DNA of 54,752 bases. It comes from Cohaesibacter sp. (GTDB taxonomy: Bacteria > Pseudomonadota > Alphaproteobacteria > Rhizobiales > Cohaesibacteraceae). The DNA is taken from contig JAOAQZ010000026.1 in assembly GCA_025210795.1 (NCBI GenBank), forward strand, positions 1 through 54,752, given 5' to 3'. The position numbers and the translations under genes were made by a program. The notes under the pieces are model-generated. The model was given only the letters and a program-made list of their open reading frames with translations. It had not been told where the DNA came from and searched no databases. Of this stretch, positions 1 through 12,185 are shown piece after piece. The stretch's first letter is position 1, and every line of letters starts with the position of its first letter.

Positions 1-1704
<1,704 letters not shown>

Positions 1705-1736
1705 AATAGCCTCCGTTCCCCGCCAGTCGTGTCAGA

Positions 1737-3844
<2,108 letters not shown>

Positions 3845-4046
3845 TAGGAGAAAAAAGCTCCCGACCCCGTCTTTCAAAAGTTGAAACACAAAACCGGAAA
3901 ACCCGTCTCATCTGCCAGGGGTCGTAAAACCCCTAAAACCGCGCCTCGTCTAGCACATGCCATGAGCCTGCGCAACATCAGCATGAGCGCCATAAGTCGT
4001 AATTTGCGATTCTAATGCAAAAGACTGAGAAAAGCGGGCCAGAAAC

Positions 4047-6227
4047 TTAGACAAAAGATACAGGATCCACATCTACCTGTACACGAACCGAGCCTGTGGG
4101 CTTTGAACAAGCCTGAAGCCAGCGACGCAAAAAAGACGATACAGACACCGAACGATCGGCAATAACAAGCAGGCGAAACCGGTATCGACCTCGCAAAACA
4201 GCCAGTGGCGCCTCTGCAGGCCCGAGCACATTTATGCCACTCATGGAGGGGATAGAGCCGAGCATATCACGCCCATAGGAAAGAGCCGCCCCGCGGTCCT
4301 CACCAGAGACAATCAGCGCCGCCAATCGCCCGAAGGGAGGCATTTTGGCCCGCTCACGCTGCTCAAGTTCGTAGCGATAAAAGCCTTCCCAATCAGCTTT
4401 GGACAAACATTGGATAACTGGATGCTCGCTGGCATAGGTCTGCAGCAACCCGCGGCCTTTCCCCGTCATTCGCCCCGCGCGACCAGTAACCTGTGCCAGC
4501 ATTTGAAAGACTTTTTCGCCCGCACGCAAATCCCCATGCGCAAGGCCAAGGTCCGCATCCACCACACCCACAAGGGTCATGGCAGGGAAGTTATGCCCCT
4601 TTGCAACCAATTGAGTTCCAATAACAATATCCGCCTTGCCCGACGCAATCGAATCAAGTTCGGCCCGCAATTGCTGCACGCCGTGAATATGATCTGACGA
4701 GAGAATCACAATAGTACGCCCCGGCCACAGGCTGGCAGCTTCTTCCGCCACCCGTTCCACACCGGGCCCGCAGGCAACCAGACTATCCTGCGTACCGCAA
4801 GACGGACAGGACGGCGGCACCGGTGCGGTATAGCCGCATTGATGGCACATCATCTGTTTGCGGTAGCGATGTTCCACCAGCCAAGTGGAGCAGCTTGGGC
4901 ACTGGAAACGATGTCCACATTTTCTGCACAGGGTCAAAGGCGCATAGCCGCGCCTGTTCAGAAATAAAAGACTCTGCTCCCCCGCTTCCAGCGTCTCATT
5001 CACGGCGTCAACAAGCACAGGTGACAACCAACGATCTTTGGGCGGCGAATCATTGCGCATATCAATAAGACCGATATCCGGCATGGCATGGCCGCCATAA
5101 CGGCTCGTGAGCTTTATATGACGATAACGCCCGATATTGGCATTGTTGCGGGTCTCGACCGACGGCGTGGCACTGGCCAGAATAACGGGAAAGCCGGAGA
5201 GATGCCCGCGTACCACGGCCATATCGCGCGCATTATAGATGACCCGGTCTTCTTGCTTGAACGCCCCGTCATGCTCCTCATCCACCACGATCAATCCAAG
5301 GGCGTGATAGGGCAACATCAAAGCGGACCGCGCTCCCACGACAACCTGAATGTCATTGCAGGCAACACCGCGCCAGACCTTGTCTTTCTGGCGGGGAGAC
5401 AAATCCGAGTGCCATTCAGCAGGCCTTGCCCCGAAGCGTTTTTCAAACCGGTCAAGAAATGCATTGGTGAGGGCAATTTCCGGCACCATGATGACCACTT
5501 GCCTGCCCCGCCGGATCGCCTCGGCCAGTGCCTCAAAATAGACCTCGGTCTTACCCGACCCTGTTACCCCGTCAAGCAAAATGCCCACAAAGCCGCCCTC
5601 TAAGAACGCTTCACGGATTTGCCCAGCTGCGTCCGCCTGACTGTCAGAGAGGACAGGCGGAGCAAAATCTGGCACCGGCTTGACCCAAGGGGAGGCTGGA
5701 ACAATCTCGGTCCAGCCAAGGGTTCCAGCCTTGATCAGACCATCAATCACGGCGGTGGAAACCTCCGCCCGCTCGGCAATCTCGGCCTTTGGTGCGGCAA
5801 GTCCGTCTTGAAGACAATCGAGCACCCGACTGCGCGCCTCTGTTAGCCGTGACGGGGGTTCCCCGATCAAGCGAATCGCCCGGCGCGGTTTTTCAGGCAG
5901 CAAAGCCTCTTCCCCGCGCAGCACCATGCGCAAAACCATGCCCCGCTGCGCCAGCGTATAAGACGCAACCCAATCAACAAAGCGACGCAGATCTTCCCCT
6001 ATCCGGCATCCCTCATAAACATGCTCGATATTTTTAAGCCGCGCTGCATCTTTAAACTCAGCATCATTGTCCCACACAACACCAATGACCGATCTGGGCC
6101 CAAGCGGCACCTTGACCAGCGATCCCGGCGCAAGCCCGCTCTCTCCCGCCAGATCCGCCGGCAAGCGATAGCTATAAGTCTGGTCGACAAAAACCGGCAC
6201 CAGCACGGACAGAATCTGATCTTGCAT
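4047..6227 (-). CDS. priA: Primosomal protein N' / replication restart helicase PriA
   Basis: 3'-5' superfamily 2 DNA helicase that recognises stalled or collapsed replication forks and reloads the replisome. The product has 726 residues, a normal length. N-terminal 3'-DNA-binding domain (about 1-110) begins MQDQILSVLVPVFVDQTYSY. Walker A GVTGSGKT is at residues 220-227 and the DEEH box at 316-319. The zinc-binding region has eight cysteines in four CxxC pairs (C434/437, 443/446, 461/464, 474/477). The C-terminal helicase lobe carries GTQLVAKGHNFPAMTLVGVV. priA next to the atp operon is a common alphaproteobacterial arrangement. It is divergent from the transaldolase gene across a 197-base spacer. 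Confidence 0.97.
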   Translation of the reverse strand: MQDQILSVLVPVFVDQTYSYRLPADLAGESGLAPGSLVKVPLGPRSVIGVVWDNDAEFKDAARLKNIEHVYEGCRIGEDLRRFVDWVASYTLAQRGMVLRMVLRGEEALLPEKPRRAIRLIGEPPSRLTEARSRVLDCLQDGLAAPKAEIAERAEVSTAVIDGLIKAGTLGWTEIVPASPWVKPVPDFAPPVLSDSQADAAGQIREAFLEGGFVGILLDGVTGSGKTEVYFEALAEAIRRGRQVVIMVPEIALTNAFLDRFEKRFGARPAEWHSDLSPRQKDKVWRGVACNDIQVVVGARSALMLPYHALGLIVVDEEHDGAFKQEDRVIYNARDMAVVRGHLSGFPVILASATPSVETRNNANIGRYRHIKLTSRYGGHAMPDIGLIDMRNDSPPKDRWLSPVLVDAVNETLEAGEQSLLFLNRRGYAPLTLCRKCGHRFQCPSCSTWLVEHRYRKQMMCHQCGYTAPVPPSCPSCGTQDSLVACGPGVERVAEEAASLWPGRTIVILSSDHIHGVQQLRAELDSIASGKADIVIGTQLVAKGHNFPAMTLVGVVDADLGLAHGDLRAGEKVFQMLAQVTGRAGRMTGKGRGLLQTYASEHPVIQCLSKADWEGFYRYELEQRERAKMPPFGRLAALIVSGEDRGAALSYGRDMLGSIPSMSGINVLGPAEAPLAVLRGRYRFRLLVIADRSVSVSSFLRRWLQACSKPTGSVRVQVDVDPVSFV

Positions 6228-6286
6228 AAGCTCTCAACATTCATTCTCACCTCAAAGAAAGAATTTATGGGGCGAGAAACTGGGCC

Positions 6287-6309
6287 AAAGCGCAGCATTG
6301 CGCTACTTT
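6287..6309. promoter_or_regulatory. Inverted repeat in the priA/fsa divergent spacer
   Basis: AGCGCA-GCAT-TGCGCT (arms 6289-6294 and 6299-6304), flanked by AA on the left and ACTTTT on the right. It sits between two divergent genes, so it may be an operator. It could also be a short terminator-like hairpin on the plus strand. No promoter elements nearby are convincing. Confidence 0.35.
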
Positions 6310-6424
6310 TAAGCTGACTAAGAGACCACTTTAGGCTAAAGGGATCACAAATGTCAGCCAGCCTTTGCGTCCTATCCCAAGGTTGGCTCACAAAACAGCC
6401 ATCATATAGGGAGCTTGCTGCCAC

Positions 6425-7078
6425 ATGAAATTCTTTGTCGATACTGCAGACACCAATGAAATCCGTGAACTGGCCGCAACAGGCCTGATCGACGGCGTCA
6501 CCACCAACCCGTCCCTGATTGTTAAATCCGGCCGTGACTTTAAAGAAGTCATCGCAGAAATCTGCGAGCTGACCGATGGTCCGGTTTCAGCCGAAGTCAC
6601 CGCCCTTGAAGCCGACGCCATGGTTGCTGAAGCGCGTGAGCTGGTGAAAATCGCCAAAAATGTTTGCATCAAGCTGCCGCTGACCATCGATGGCCTAAAA
6701 GCCTGCAAAATCCTCACCGATGAAGGCTATATGGTCAATGTAACCCTGTGCTTCTCTGCCAATCAGGCGCTTCTGGCCGCAAAAGCCGGTGCAACTTTCA
6801 TCTCGCCTTTCATCGGCCGTCTTGATGACATGAATATCGACGGCATGGAGCTGATCGAAGATATCCGTATCATTTATGACAATTACGGCTTCGAGACCGA
6901 AATTCTGGCAGCGTCCATCCGCACTGCCAACCATGTCAAACAATCCGCTATGGCTGGCTCTGATGTGGCAACCATTCCGCCTTCCGTTATCAAAGGCCTT
7001 GCCAAACATCCTTTGACCGACAAAGGCCTTGAAGCCTTCCTTGCTGATTGGGCAAAAACAGGCCAGTCCATTCTCTAG
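6425..7078 (+). CDS. fsa: Fructose-6-phosphate aldolase / transaldolase (small TalB-FSA type)
   Basis: Class I aldolase of the small transaldolase family (type 3B), acting in the cytoplasm on fructose-6-phosphate or sedoheptulose-7-phosphate. The 217-residue product is full length for the family. It begins [20 protein letters not shown] and continues [12 protein letters not shown], the family signature. The Schiff-base lysine is K83 in NVCIKLPLT. The downstream stretch with [13 protein letters not shown] is also typical. The sequence does not separate true transaldolase from FSA activity; bacterial genomes without a large transaldolase often use this type. Its transcript may end at a hairpin with a T-tract at 7125-7159. 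Confidence 0.93.
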   Translation: MKFFVDTADTNEIRELAATGLIDGVTTNPSLIVKSGRDFKEVIAEICELTDGPVSAEVTALEADAMVAEARELVKIAKNVCIKLPLTIDGLKACKILTDEGYMVNVTLCFSANQALLAAKAGATFISPFIGRLDDMNIDGMELIEDIRIIYDNYGFETEILAASIRTANHVKQSAMAGSDVATIPPSVIKGLAKHPLTDKGLEAFLADWAKTGQSIL

Positions 7079-7124
7079 TGGGCATCTCGCCTCAGCGTGA
7101 TTCGGTTAGACTTTTTCAAGCTTT

Positions 7125-7159
7125 CTCCTCGATGCTAAACTGCACCGAGGAGTTTTTTT
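7125..7159 (+). terminator. Intrinsic terminator of fsa overlapping the xerC ribosome binding site
   Basis: Arms CTCCTCG (7125-7131) and CGAGGAG (7146-7152) are followed by seven Ts (7153-7159), directly adjoining the ATG at 7160. The right arm contains GAGGAG, which is also the only Shine-Dalgarno for xerC. If the hairpin forms, it could terminate fsa transcripts and would also mask the xerC start. Confidence 0.6.
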
Positions 7160-8218
7160 ATGGGAGATTCGATCTCCCAGAGCAAAGAATGCGATCGCCC
7201 GATGGTCAGCCAAGCCGAGCCACCCCTGTTGATAGCAACCCCGCGCTTGCGGCAAGCCCAAAAGCAGTGGCAGCAATCCCTTGCCAATGAAAGACGTTTG
7301 TCAGAGGCAAGTCAGCAGGCCTATGATCGGGATCTTGATACCTTCCTTGGCTTTCTTACGCTCTATTTGGGTGAGGTTGCAGATATTGCCCATTTTCAGG
7401 CACTCAAACCTCTCGATATTCGTGCCTTTATGGCCCAGCAGAGAAAAGAAGGCCTTGGCTCGCGCTCTCTTGCTCGCAAAATGGCAGGCATCCGCTCATT
7501 TGTGCGCCATCTCGAAAGCCGCAATATGGCAACCAGCGCCCCTTTCAAAGCACTTCAAACCCCGAAATTCTCCAAAGGCCTGCCCAAACCTCTGACCGTG
7601 GAAAAGGCGCAGCGAATCACCAAACCGGAAAGCTCGCTTGAAGAAGAGCCATGGATTGCGGCCCGAGACGCCGCCATTCTCACCTTGCTCTATGGATGCG
7701 GGCTACGGATTTCCGAAGCGCTCGGTCTTACCCTGAAAGCAGCTCCAACCATTGGGCGGGATGCAATTACCATTACCGGCAAAGGCAACAAGCAAAGACG
7801 GCTTCCCGTCCTTCCCGCCGTTCAACAAGCAACCGAGCGCTATATCGCACTTTGCCCTTTTGAGCTGGAGCCGGACGATCCCCTCTTTCGCGGCGTTAAG
7901 GGTGGCCCCCTTAATCCGCGCATGGTGCAGCGGGTAATCGAGAAATTGCGTGGAGCACTTGGGCTGCCAGACAGTGCAACCCCCCATGCCCTGCGCCATT
8001 CCTTCGCCACTCACCTTTTAAGTAAAGGCGGGGATCTGCGCACCATTCAGGAATTGCTGGGCCATGCCAGCCTGACCGCAACGCAAGTCTATACCGAGGT
8101 GGACACAAGCGAGCTGATGCAAATCTACCAAAAATCCCATCCGCGCTCTCAGGAGGGTAAAAACCAGAAGAAAACCCGCGCACAAGCAACCCACCAGAAA
8201 CCATCCGTCAAACCTTAA
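7160..8218 (+). CDS. xerC: Tyrosine recombinase, XerC type
   Basis: Site-specific tyrosine recombinase, probably the XerC partner that resolves chromosome dimers at dif together with XerD. The 352-residue product has an N-terminal SAM-like core-binding domain (about 30-130) and a catalytic domain holding the full set: R183 (GLRISEAL), K208 (GKGNKQRR), H276 and R279 (HALRHSF), H302 (LLGHASL) and nucleophile Y311 (TQVYTEVD). A basic tail of about 28 residues follows. The ATG at 7160 is supported by GAGGAG; an alternative ATG at 7202 has no Shine-Dalgarno. Housekeeping context (priA, fsa) argues against a phage or element integrase. Confidence 0.9.
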   Translation: MGDSISQSKECDRPMVSQAEPPLLIATPRLRQAQKQWQQSLANERRLSEASQQAYDRDLDTFLGFLTLYLGEVADIAHFQALKPLDIRAFMAQQRKEGLGSRSLARKMAGIRSFVRHLESRNMATSAPFKALQTPKFSKGLPKPLTVEKAQRITKPESSLEEEPWIAARDAAILTLLYGCGLRISEALGLTLKAAPTIGRDAITITGKGNKQRRLPVLPAVQQATERYIALCPFELEPDDPLFRGVKGGPLNPRMVQRVIEKLRGALGLPDSATPHALRHSFATHLLSKGGDLRTIQELLGHASLTATQVYTEVDTSELMQIYQKSHPRSQEGKNQKKTRAQATHQKPSVKP

Positions 8219-8330
8219 CAAGAAGGTAACGCCTTTCTGCTAGCATTATGACCTATCTTTGCGTGTTTGGCGGCCTCGACCCCATACGCAAAGAGGGAAA
8301 TGCATAGGATGCACATCACAGGTGGGTGAC

Positions 8331-8753
8331 ATGCTGAAGCAATTGGCACTGATGGGAGTACTGCTTCTGGGCCTTTGGGCACCAGACCATGCCTATGCCG
8401 AAAGCTGCATCCAGTCCCAAGTCATAGGCACATGGCTCAATCCCTTTGCGGGAGCCAAATCAGACATCACCAAGCTAGAAGTCTGGGCCGTTTGCGAGAG
8501 CCAGTCAGTCCCCCATATCAAAGTCAAGGCCTACACCGCCTGTGCCCCGCGCGACTGTACTTGGGGGCGAGCCATTGCTAAAAGCTATGATGAGCAATCT
8601 TTTGAAGTGATGTTCCGTACCTTTTTCGCCAAACGGACGATTTCCGCTTCCATCAATGGACGGCGCATGGATGTAAAGGTTTTTGATAACTTCCACGATC
8701 CACGCAAAATGGATGCCACACGCAGCTTTGTGCTCTGGCGCAAAAAGAAATAG
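8331..8753 (+). CDS. Small exported protein of unknown function
   Basis: I do not recognise a named family. The ATG at 8331 is preceded by AGGTGGGTGAC and gives 140 residues with a clear Sec signal peptide (MLKQLALMGVLLLGLWAPDH, cleavage likely after AYA). The mature part has several cysteines, including a CAPRDCTWG motif at about residue 90, and ends in a lysine-rich RKKK. An upstream TTG at 8259 in the same frame lacks support and would bury the signal peptide. Likely periplasmic with one or two disulfides. It is convergent with lpdA and they share a bidirectional terminator. Confidence 0.75.
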   Translation: MLKQLALMGVLLLGLWAPDHAYAESCIQSQVIGTWLNPFAGAKSDITKLEVWAVCESQSVPHIKVKAYTACAPRDCTWGRAIAKSYDEQSFEVMFRTFFAKRTISASINGRRMDVKVFDNFHDPRKMDATRSFVLWRKKK

Positions 8754-8805
8754 CGCCCCAGTCTATTTTTGGATTTCAGCCCTATTGCCTTAAAGCCGCC
8801 CAGCA

Positions 8806-8831
8806 AAAAGGCGGCACATTGGCCGCCTTTT
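8806..8831. terminator. Bidirectional terminator between the exported protein gene and lpdA
   Basis: Perfect 10-bp stem, AAAAGGCGGC (8806-8815) and GCCGCCTTTT (8822-8831), loop ACATTG. The A-rich left side and T-rich right side serve both convergent genes. Confidence 0.85.
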
Positions 8832-8859
8832 CAAATCGTTATCCATCAAACGCAAGCGC

Positions 8860-10260
8860 TTACATATGGATAGGACGCTTATCAACCGCAAGAGCTGCTT
8901 CTTTTACAGCTTCTGACAGGGTTGGGTGAGCGTGAATGGTGCGAGCCAGATCTTCGGCAGAGCCGCCAAAGGCCATCAGGACAGAGGCTTCATGGATCAT
9001 CTCGCCAACACCGGCACCAATCATATGCACGCCAAGCACCTTGTCAGACTGTTTGCAAGCCAGCACCTTCACAAAACCGTCGGTATGGCGCTGCGCCTTG
9101 GCGCGACCATTGGCTGTGAAGGGGAATTTGCCGATATTATATTCGATACCTGCTTCTTTGAGCTGCTCTTCGCTCTGACCCAGAACGGCAATTTCAGGCA
9201 TGGTGTAAACCACACCGGGCACCAGATTATAATCCACATGACCTGCCTGACCGGCCAGAATCTCGGCCAAGGCAACGCCATCATCTTCAGCCTTATGCGC
9301 CAGCATCGGGCCTTCGATCACATCACCAATGGCGTAAATGCCATCGACTGTGGACTTGAAGTGACCATCGGTCACAACGCGGCCGCGTTCGTCAAGCTGA
9401 ACACCAACCGCTTCCAGACCCAGACCATCGGTGTAAGGACGGCGACCAATCGCAACCAGAACCACATCGGCTTCCAGCTCTTCGGCTTTCCCGCTTTTCA
9501 CCGATTCAATGGCAACTTTCAGGCCAGCATCAGATTTTTCTGCGCCGGTGACTTTGGAGCCAAGCTTGAATGTAAAGCCCTGCTTCTTGAACATACGCTG
9601 AGCATTTTTGACGATCTCACCATCCATACCCGGCAGAATGCGATCAAGAAACTCAACCACAGTTACTTCTGAGCCAAGGCGGCGCCAGACAGAACCAAGC
9701 TCAAGACCGATAACACCAGCCCCGACAACAATCATCTTGGCAGGAACCTTATCAAGCTCCAGAGCACCAGTTGAGGAAACAATCTGTTTCTCATCAATCT
9801 CGATGCCGGGAAGATTGGCAACATCAGCACCTGTGGCGATGACAATATTCTTGCCTTCCACAGTCTGGGCATCACCTTCTTCAGGGGTCACTTCAACCTT
9901 GCCAGCTGCCACAATCTTGCCGGTGCCATGGAAGACATCGATCTTATTTTTCTTGAACAGGAAGTCGATGCCTTTGACGTTGCCATCAATCACTTCGTCC
10001 TTATGACCCATCATGGCTGGCAGATCCAGCTCAGGGGTCCCCACCTTGATGCCCATATTGGCAAAGTCATGTCCGGCTTCTTCAAACAATTCAGAAGCAT
10101 GCAGCAAAGCTTTGGAAGGGATACAACCAACATTCAGGCACGTCCCGCCATGGGTTTTGCGCTTTTCAACAACTGCAACCTTCATACCGAGCTGAGCTGC
10201 CCGAATCGCACACACATAGCCGCCGGGGCCAGTGCCAATCACCACAAGATCATAAGACAT
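8860..10260 (-). CDS. lpdA: Dihydrolipoamide dehydrogenase (E3)
   Basis: FAD- and NAD-dependent disulfide oxidoreductase that reoxidises lipoyl groups, here most likely for the 2-oxoglutarate dehydrogenase encoded upstream. The ATG at 10260 (MSYDLVVIGTGPGGYVCAIR) has AGGAG eight bases upstream; a GTG at 10269 in frame sits against that site and is unlikely. 466 residues, normal. FAD-binding GTGPGG is at 9-14, redox-active C41 and C46 in GGTCLNVGC, a second Rossmann VGAGVIG for NAD, and the C-terminal HAHPTLSE active-site histidine. The Shine-Dalgarno lies inside the end of the upstream small membrane-protein gene, so the two are probably co-translated. Confidence 0.97.
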   Translation of the reverse strand: MSYDLVVIGTGPGGYVCAIRAAQLGMKVAVVEKRKTHGGTCLNVGCIPSKALLHASELFEEAGHDFANMGIKVGTPELDLPAMMGHKDEVIDGNVKGIDFLFKKNKIDVFHGTGKIVAAGKVEVTPEEGDAQTVEGKNIVIATGADVANLPGIEIDEKQIVSSTGALELDKVPAKMIVVGAGVIGLELGSVWRRLGSEVTVVEFLDRILPGMDGEIVKNAQRMFKKQGFTFKLGSKVTGAEKSDAGLKVAIESVKSGKAEELEADVVLVAIGRRPYTDGLGLEAVGVQLDERGRVVTDGHFKSTVDGIYAIGDVIEGPMLAHKAEDDGVALAEILAGQAGHVDYNLVPGVVYTMPEIAVLGQSEEQLKEAGIEYNIGKFPFTANGRAKAQRHTDGFVKVLACKQSDKVLGVHMIGAGVGEMIHEASVLMAFGGSAEDLARTIHAHPTLSEAVKEAALAVDKRPIHM

Positions 10261-10265
10261 TTCAT

Positions 10266-10694
10266 TCACTCCTGAATGCTAGCAGTTCGATAAAGCGTGT
10301 TATGTTTCACCCAGGCAAACAGCACAACACAGAAATTACACACCTGCCATATAGCAAGGCTGCGTACACTGTCAAAAGAATCGAACTGAGAAGAAAGAGA
10401 ACCAGTTACATAAAGCCAGGCCAACAAGGCCAGCTCTGCTGCAAACCAGACAGCGAGAACCCGCAAAAATGCAGGACGTGTCAAAACCAGAATGATGGCC
10501 CCCACCACCCCAAGCGCTGCGATGATCGCCCGCACCGGCCAAAAAAGGGGAGGGATCAATTCCATTCCGACAATCGCATCAGGGTTGGTGGAAAGTGCGT
10601 TGGTGACCAAAAATCCACCAACAAGCCAAACCAGTGCGATAAAAATCAAATAGACGGCGCATAACCAACTGCCAAATTTCAAAGCAACAGCCAA
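10266..10694 (-). CDS. Small integral membrane protein of unknown function upstream of lpdA
   Basis: Unrecognised 142-residue protein with four predicted membrane spans (about residues 8-30, 50-72, 76-98 and 110-132). The reading frame opens only after an in-frame TGA, and the first usable start is TTG at 10694, with AAGG about eight bases upstream. No ATG occurs before residue 44, so the rare TTG start is likely. Its stop codon lies five bases before the lpdA ATG and its last codons include the lpdA Shine-Dalgarno. It separates odhB from lpdA in the 2-oxoglutarate dehydrogenase block. Confidence 0.7.
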   Translation of the reverse strand: MAVALKFGSWLCAVYLIFIALVWLVGGFLVTNALSTNPDAIVGMELIPPLFWPVRAIIAALGVVGAIILVLTRPAFLRVLAVWFAAELALLAWLYVTGSLSSQFDSFDSVRSLAIWQVCNFCVVLFAWVKHNTLYRTASIQE

Positions 10695-10875
10695 TGCATT
10701 CGCCTTTCTTATAATTCAGCAGGACATAAGAGCCCTTGGCCGATACTCCCGCAAGCCTTCAAACTTGAAACCGGGTCTTTGGATTGATCTCTATCTTTTA
10801 GAATAGAGCTGCGCGCAAATCACTATCACCGCTTCAAGAAAAGCACCAAAGCGAAAATGGTCGATATGTCGCGCA

Positions 10876-10901
10876 AAGAAAACGGGGCGTAACCGCCCCG
10901 T
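10876..10901 (-). terminator. Intrinsic terminator after odhB
   Basis: Stem ACGGGGCG / CGCCCCGT (10882-10889 and 10894-10901) with a four-base loop. On the minus strand it is followed by TTTTCTTT. It lies 19 bases past the odhB stop, so the small membrane protein and lpdA may be expressed from readthrough or their own promoter in the 226-base gap. Confidence 0.8.
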
Positions 10902-10920
10902 CTTCTGAAATGATCAAAGA

Positions 10921-12147
10921 TTACAGATCCAGAACCAGACGCTGTGGATCTTCCAAAGCTTCCTTGATACGCACAAGGAAAGTCACAGCTTCTTTGCCGT
11001 CAACAATCCGGTGGTCATAAGAAAGCGCCAGATACATCATCGGGCGAATGACGATCTCACCATTGCGCACCACTGGACGATCTTCAATGCGGTGCATACC
11101 AAGGATACCGGATTGCGGTGCATTGAGGATTGGAGTGGACATCATGGAGCCGTAAACACCACCATTGGAGATGGTGAAAGTGCCACCCTGCATTTCTTCC
11201 ATGGTCAGATTGCCGTCACGCGCCTTGCGACCGAAATCACCAATGGATTTTTCAATCTGGGCGATAGACATCTGATCAGCATCACGCACAACCGGAACCA
11301 CCAGACCGCGAGGCGAACCAACGGCAACAGCCAGGTTGACATAATGCTTATAGATGATGTCGGTGCCATCAATCTCGGCATTCACAGCTGGAATTTCCTG
11401 CAAAGCCTGTGTCACAGCCTTGGCAAAGAAGCCCATGAAACCAAGGCGAACGCCGTGCTTCTTCTCAAACAGATCTTTGTATTCTTTACGAAGATTCATC
11501 ACAGCAGACATGTCCACATCGTTAAATGTGGTCAGCATGGCAGCAGTGTTCTGAGCATCTTTCAAGCGGCGCGCAATGGTCTGGCGCAGCTTGGTCATGC
11601 GAACGCGCTCTTCGCGAGCCTCATCCTGAGGGGCAGAAGGAGCACGAGCAGCAGCAGCTGGAGCCGCAGCACCGGCAGGTGCTGTGGTGCCAGCAGCGAT
11701 TGCATTGATCACATCGCCTTTAAGAACCTGACCGCGCTTGCCAGAACCGGCAACAGAGGCAGGATCAACCTTGTTCTCTGTCATCATCTTGGCAGCAGAC
11801 GGGGCAGGCTGCATGGAAGTTGCACCGGCCTGAGCGGCAGGCGCTGCTGGAGCCGGAGCAGCAGCAGGGGCCGGGGCAGCAGCAGCCGGAGCTGCGGCAG
11901 CACCGCCAGCGCCTTCGTTCAGCATAGCAAGCAATGCGCCCACTTCAACGGTGTCACCTTCAGCGACAAGCTGTTCGCCCATGGTGCCAGCAGCAGGGGC
12001 CGGCACTTCGATGGTTACTTTGTCTGTTTCCAGCTCAACAAGCGGCTCATCAGCTGCCACTGCATCACCGGGGGCCTTGAACCACTGACCAATGGTCGCT
12101 TCGGTCACAGATTCACCCAATGTAGGGACTTTAATTTCCGTAGCCAT
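10921..12147 (-). CDS. odhB: 2-oxoglutarate dehydrogenase E2 (dihydrolipoyl succinyltransferase)
   Basis: Core enzyme of the 2-oxoglutarate dehydrogenase complex, transferring succinyl from lipoate to CoA. The ATG at 12147 ([20 protein letters not shown]) gives 408 residues; an upstream GTG at 12159 is less likely. Domains in order: one lipoyl domain (1-75, lipoylated K43 in ETDKVTIEV), an Ala/Pro-rich swinging linker, a peripheral subunit-binding domain (about 120-155), a second Ala-rich linker, and the catalytic domain with [12 protein letters not shown] near the C-terminus. A single lipoyl domain and the TLGES start mark it as E2o rather than E2p. It is 38 bases after odhA. Confidence 0.97.
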   Translation of the reverse strand: MATEIKVPTLGESVTEATIGQWFKAPGDAVAADEPLVELETDKVTIEVPAPAAGTMGEQLVAEGDTVEVGALLAMLNEGAGGAAAAPAAAAPAPAAAPAPAAPAAQAGATSMQPAPSAAKMMTENKVDPASVAGSGKRGQVLKGDVINAIAAGTTAPAGAAAPAAAARAPSAPQDEAREERVRMTKLRQTIARRLKDAQNTAAMLTTFNDVDMSAVMNLRKEYKDLFEKKHGVRLGFMGFFAKAVTQALQEIPAVNAEIDGTDIIYKHYVNLAVAVGSPRGLVVPVVRDADQMSIAQIEKSIGDFGRKARDGNLTMEEMQGGTFTISNGGVYGSMMSTPILNAPQSGILGMHRIEDRPVVRNGEIVIRPMMYLALSYDHRIVDGKEAVTFLVRIKEALEDPQRLVLDL

Positions 12148-12185
12148 AGTTTCTCTCACATTTCAAATTCGCATTGGTCCAGCCG

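Noticed and set aside
7160..8218. Tyrosine recombinase as a mark of a mobile element or integron
   Set aside because: Surroundings are core genes, no attachment repeats or cargo are seen, and the sequence is XerC-like.
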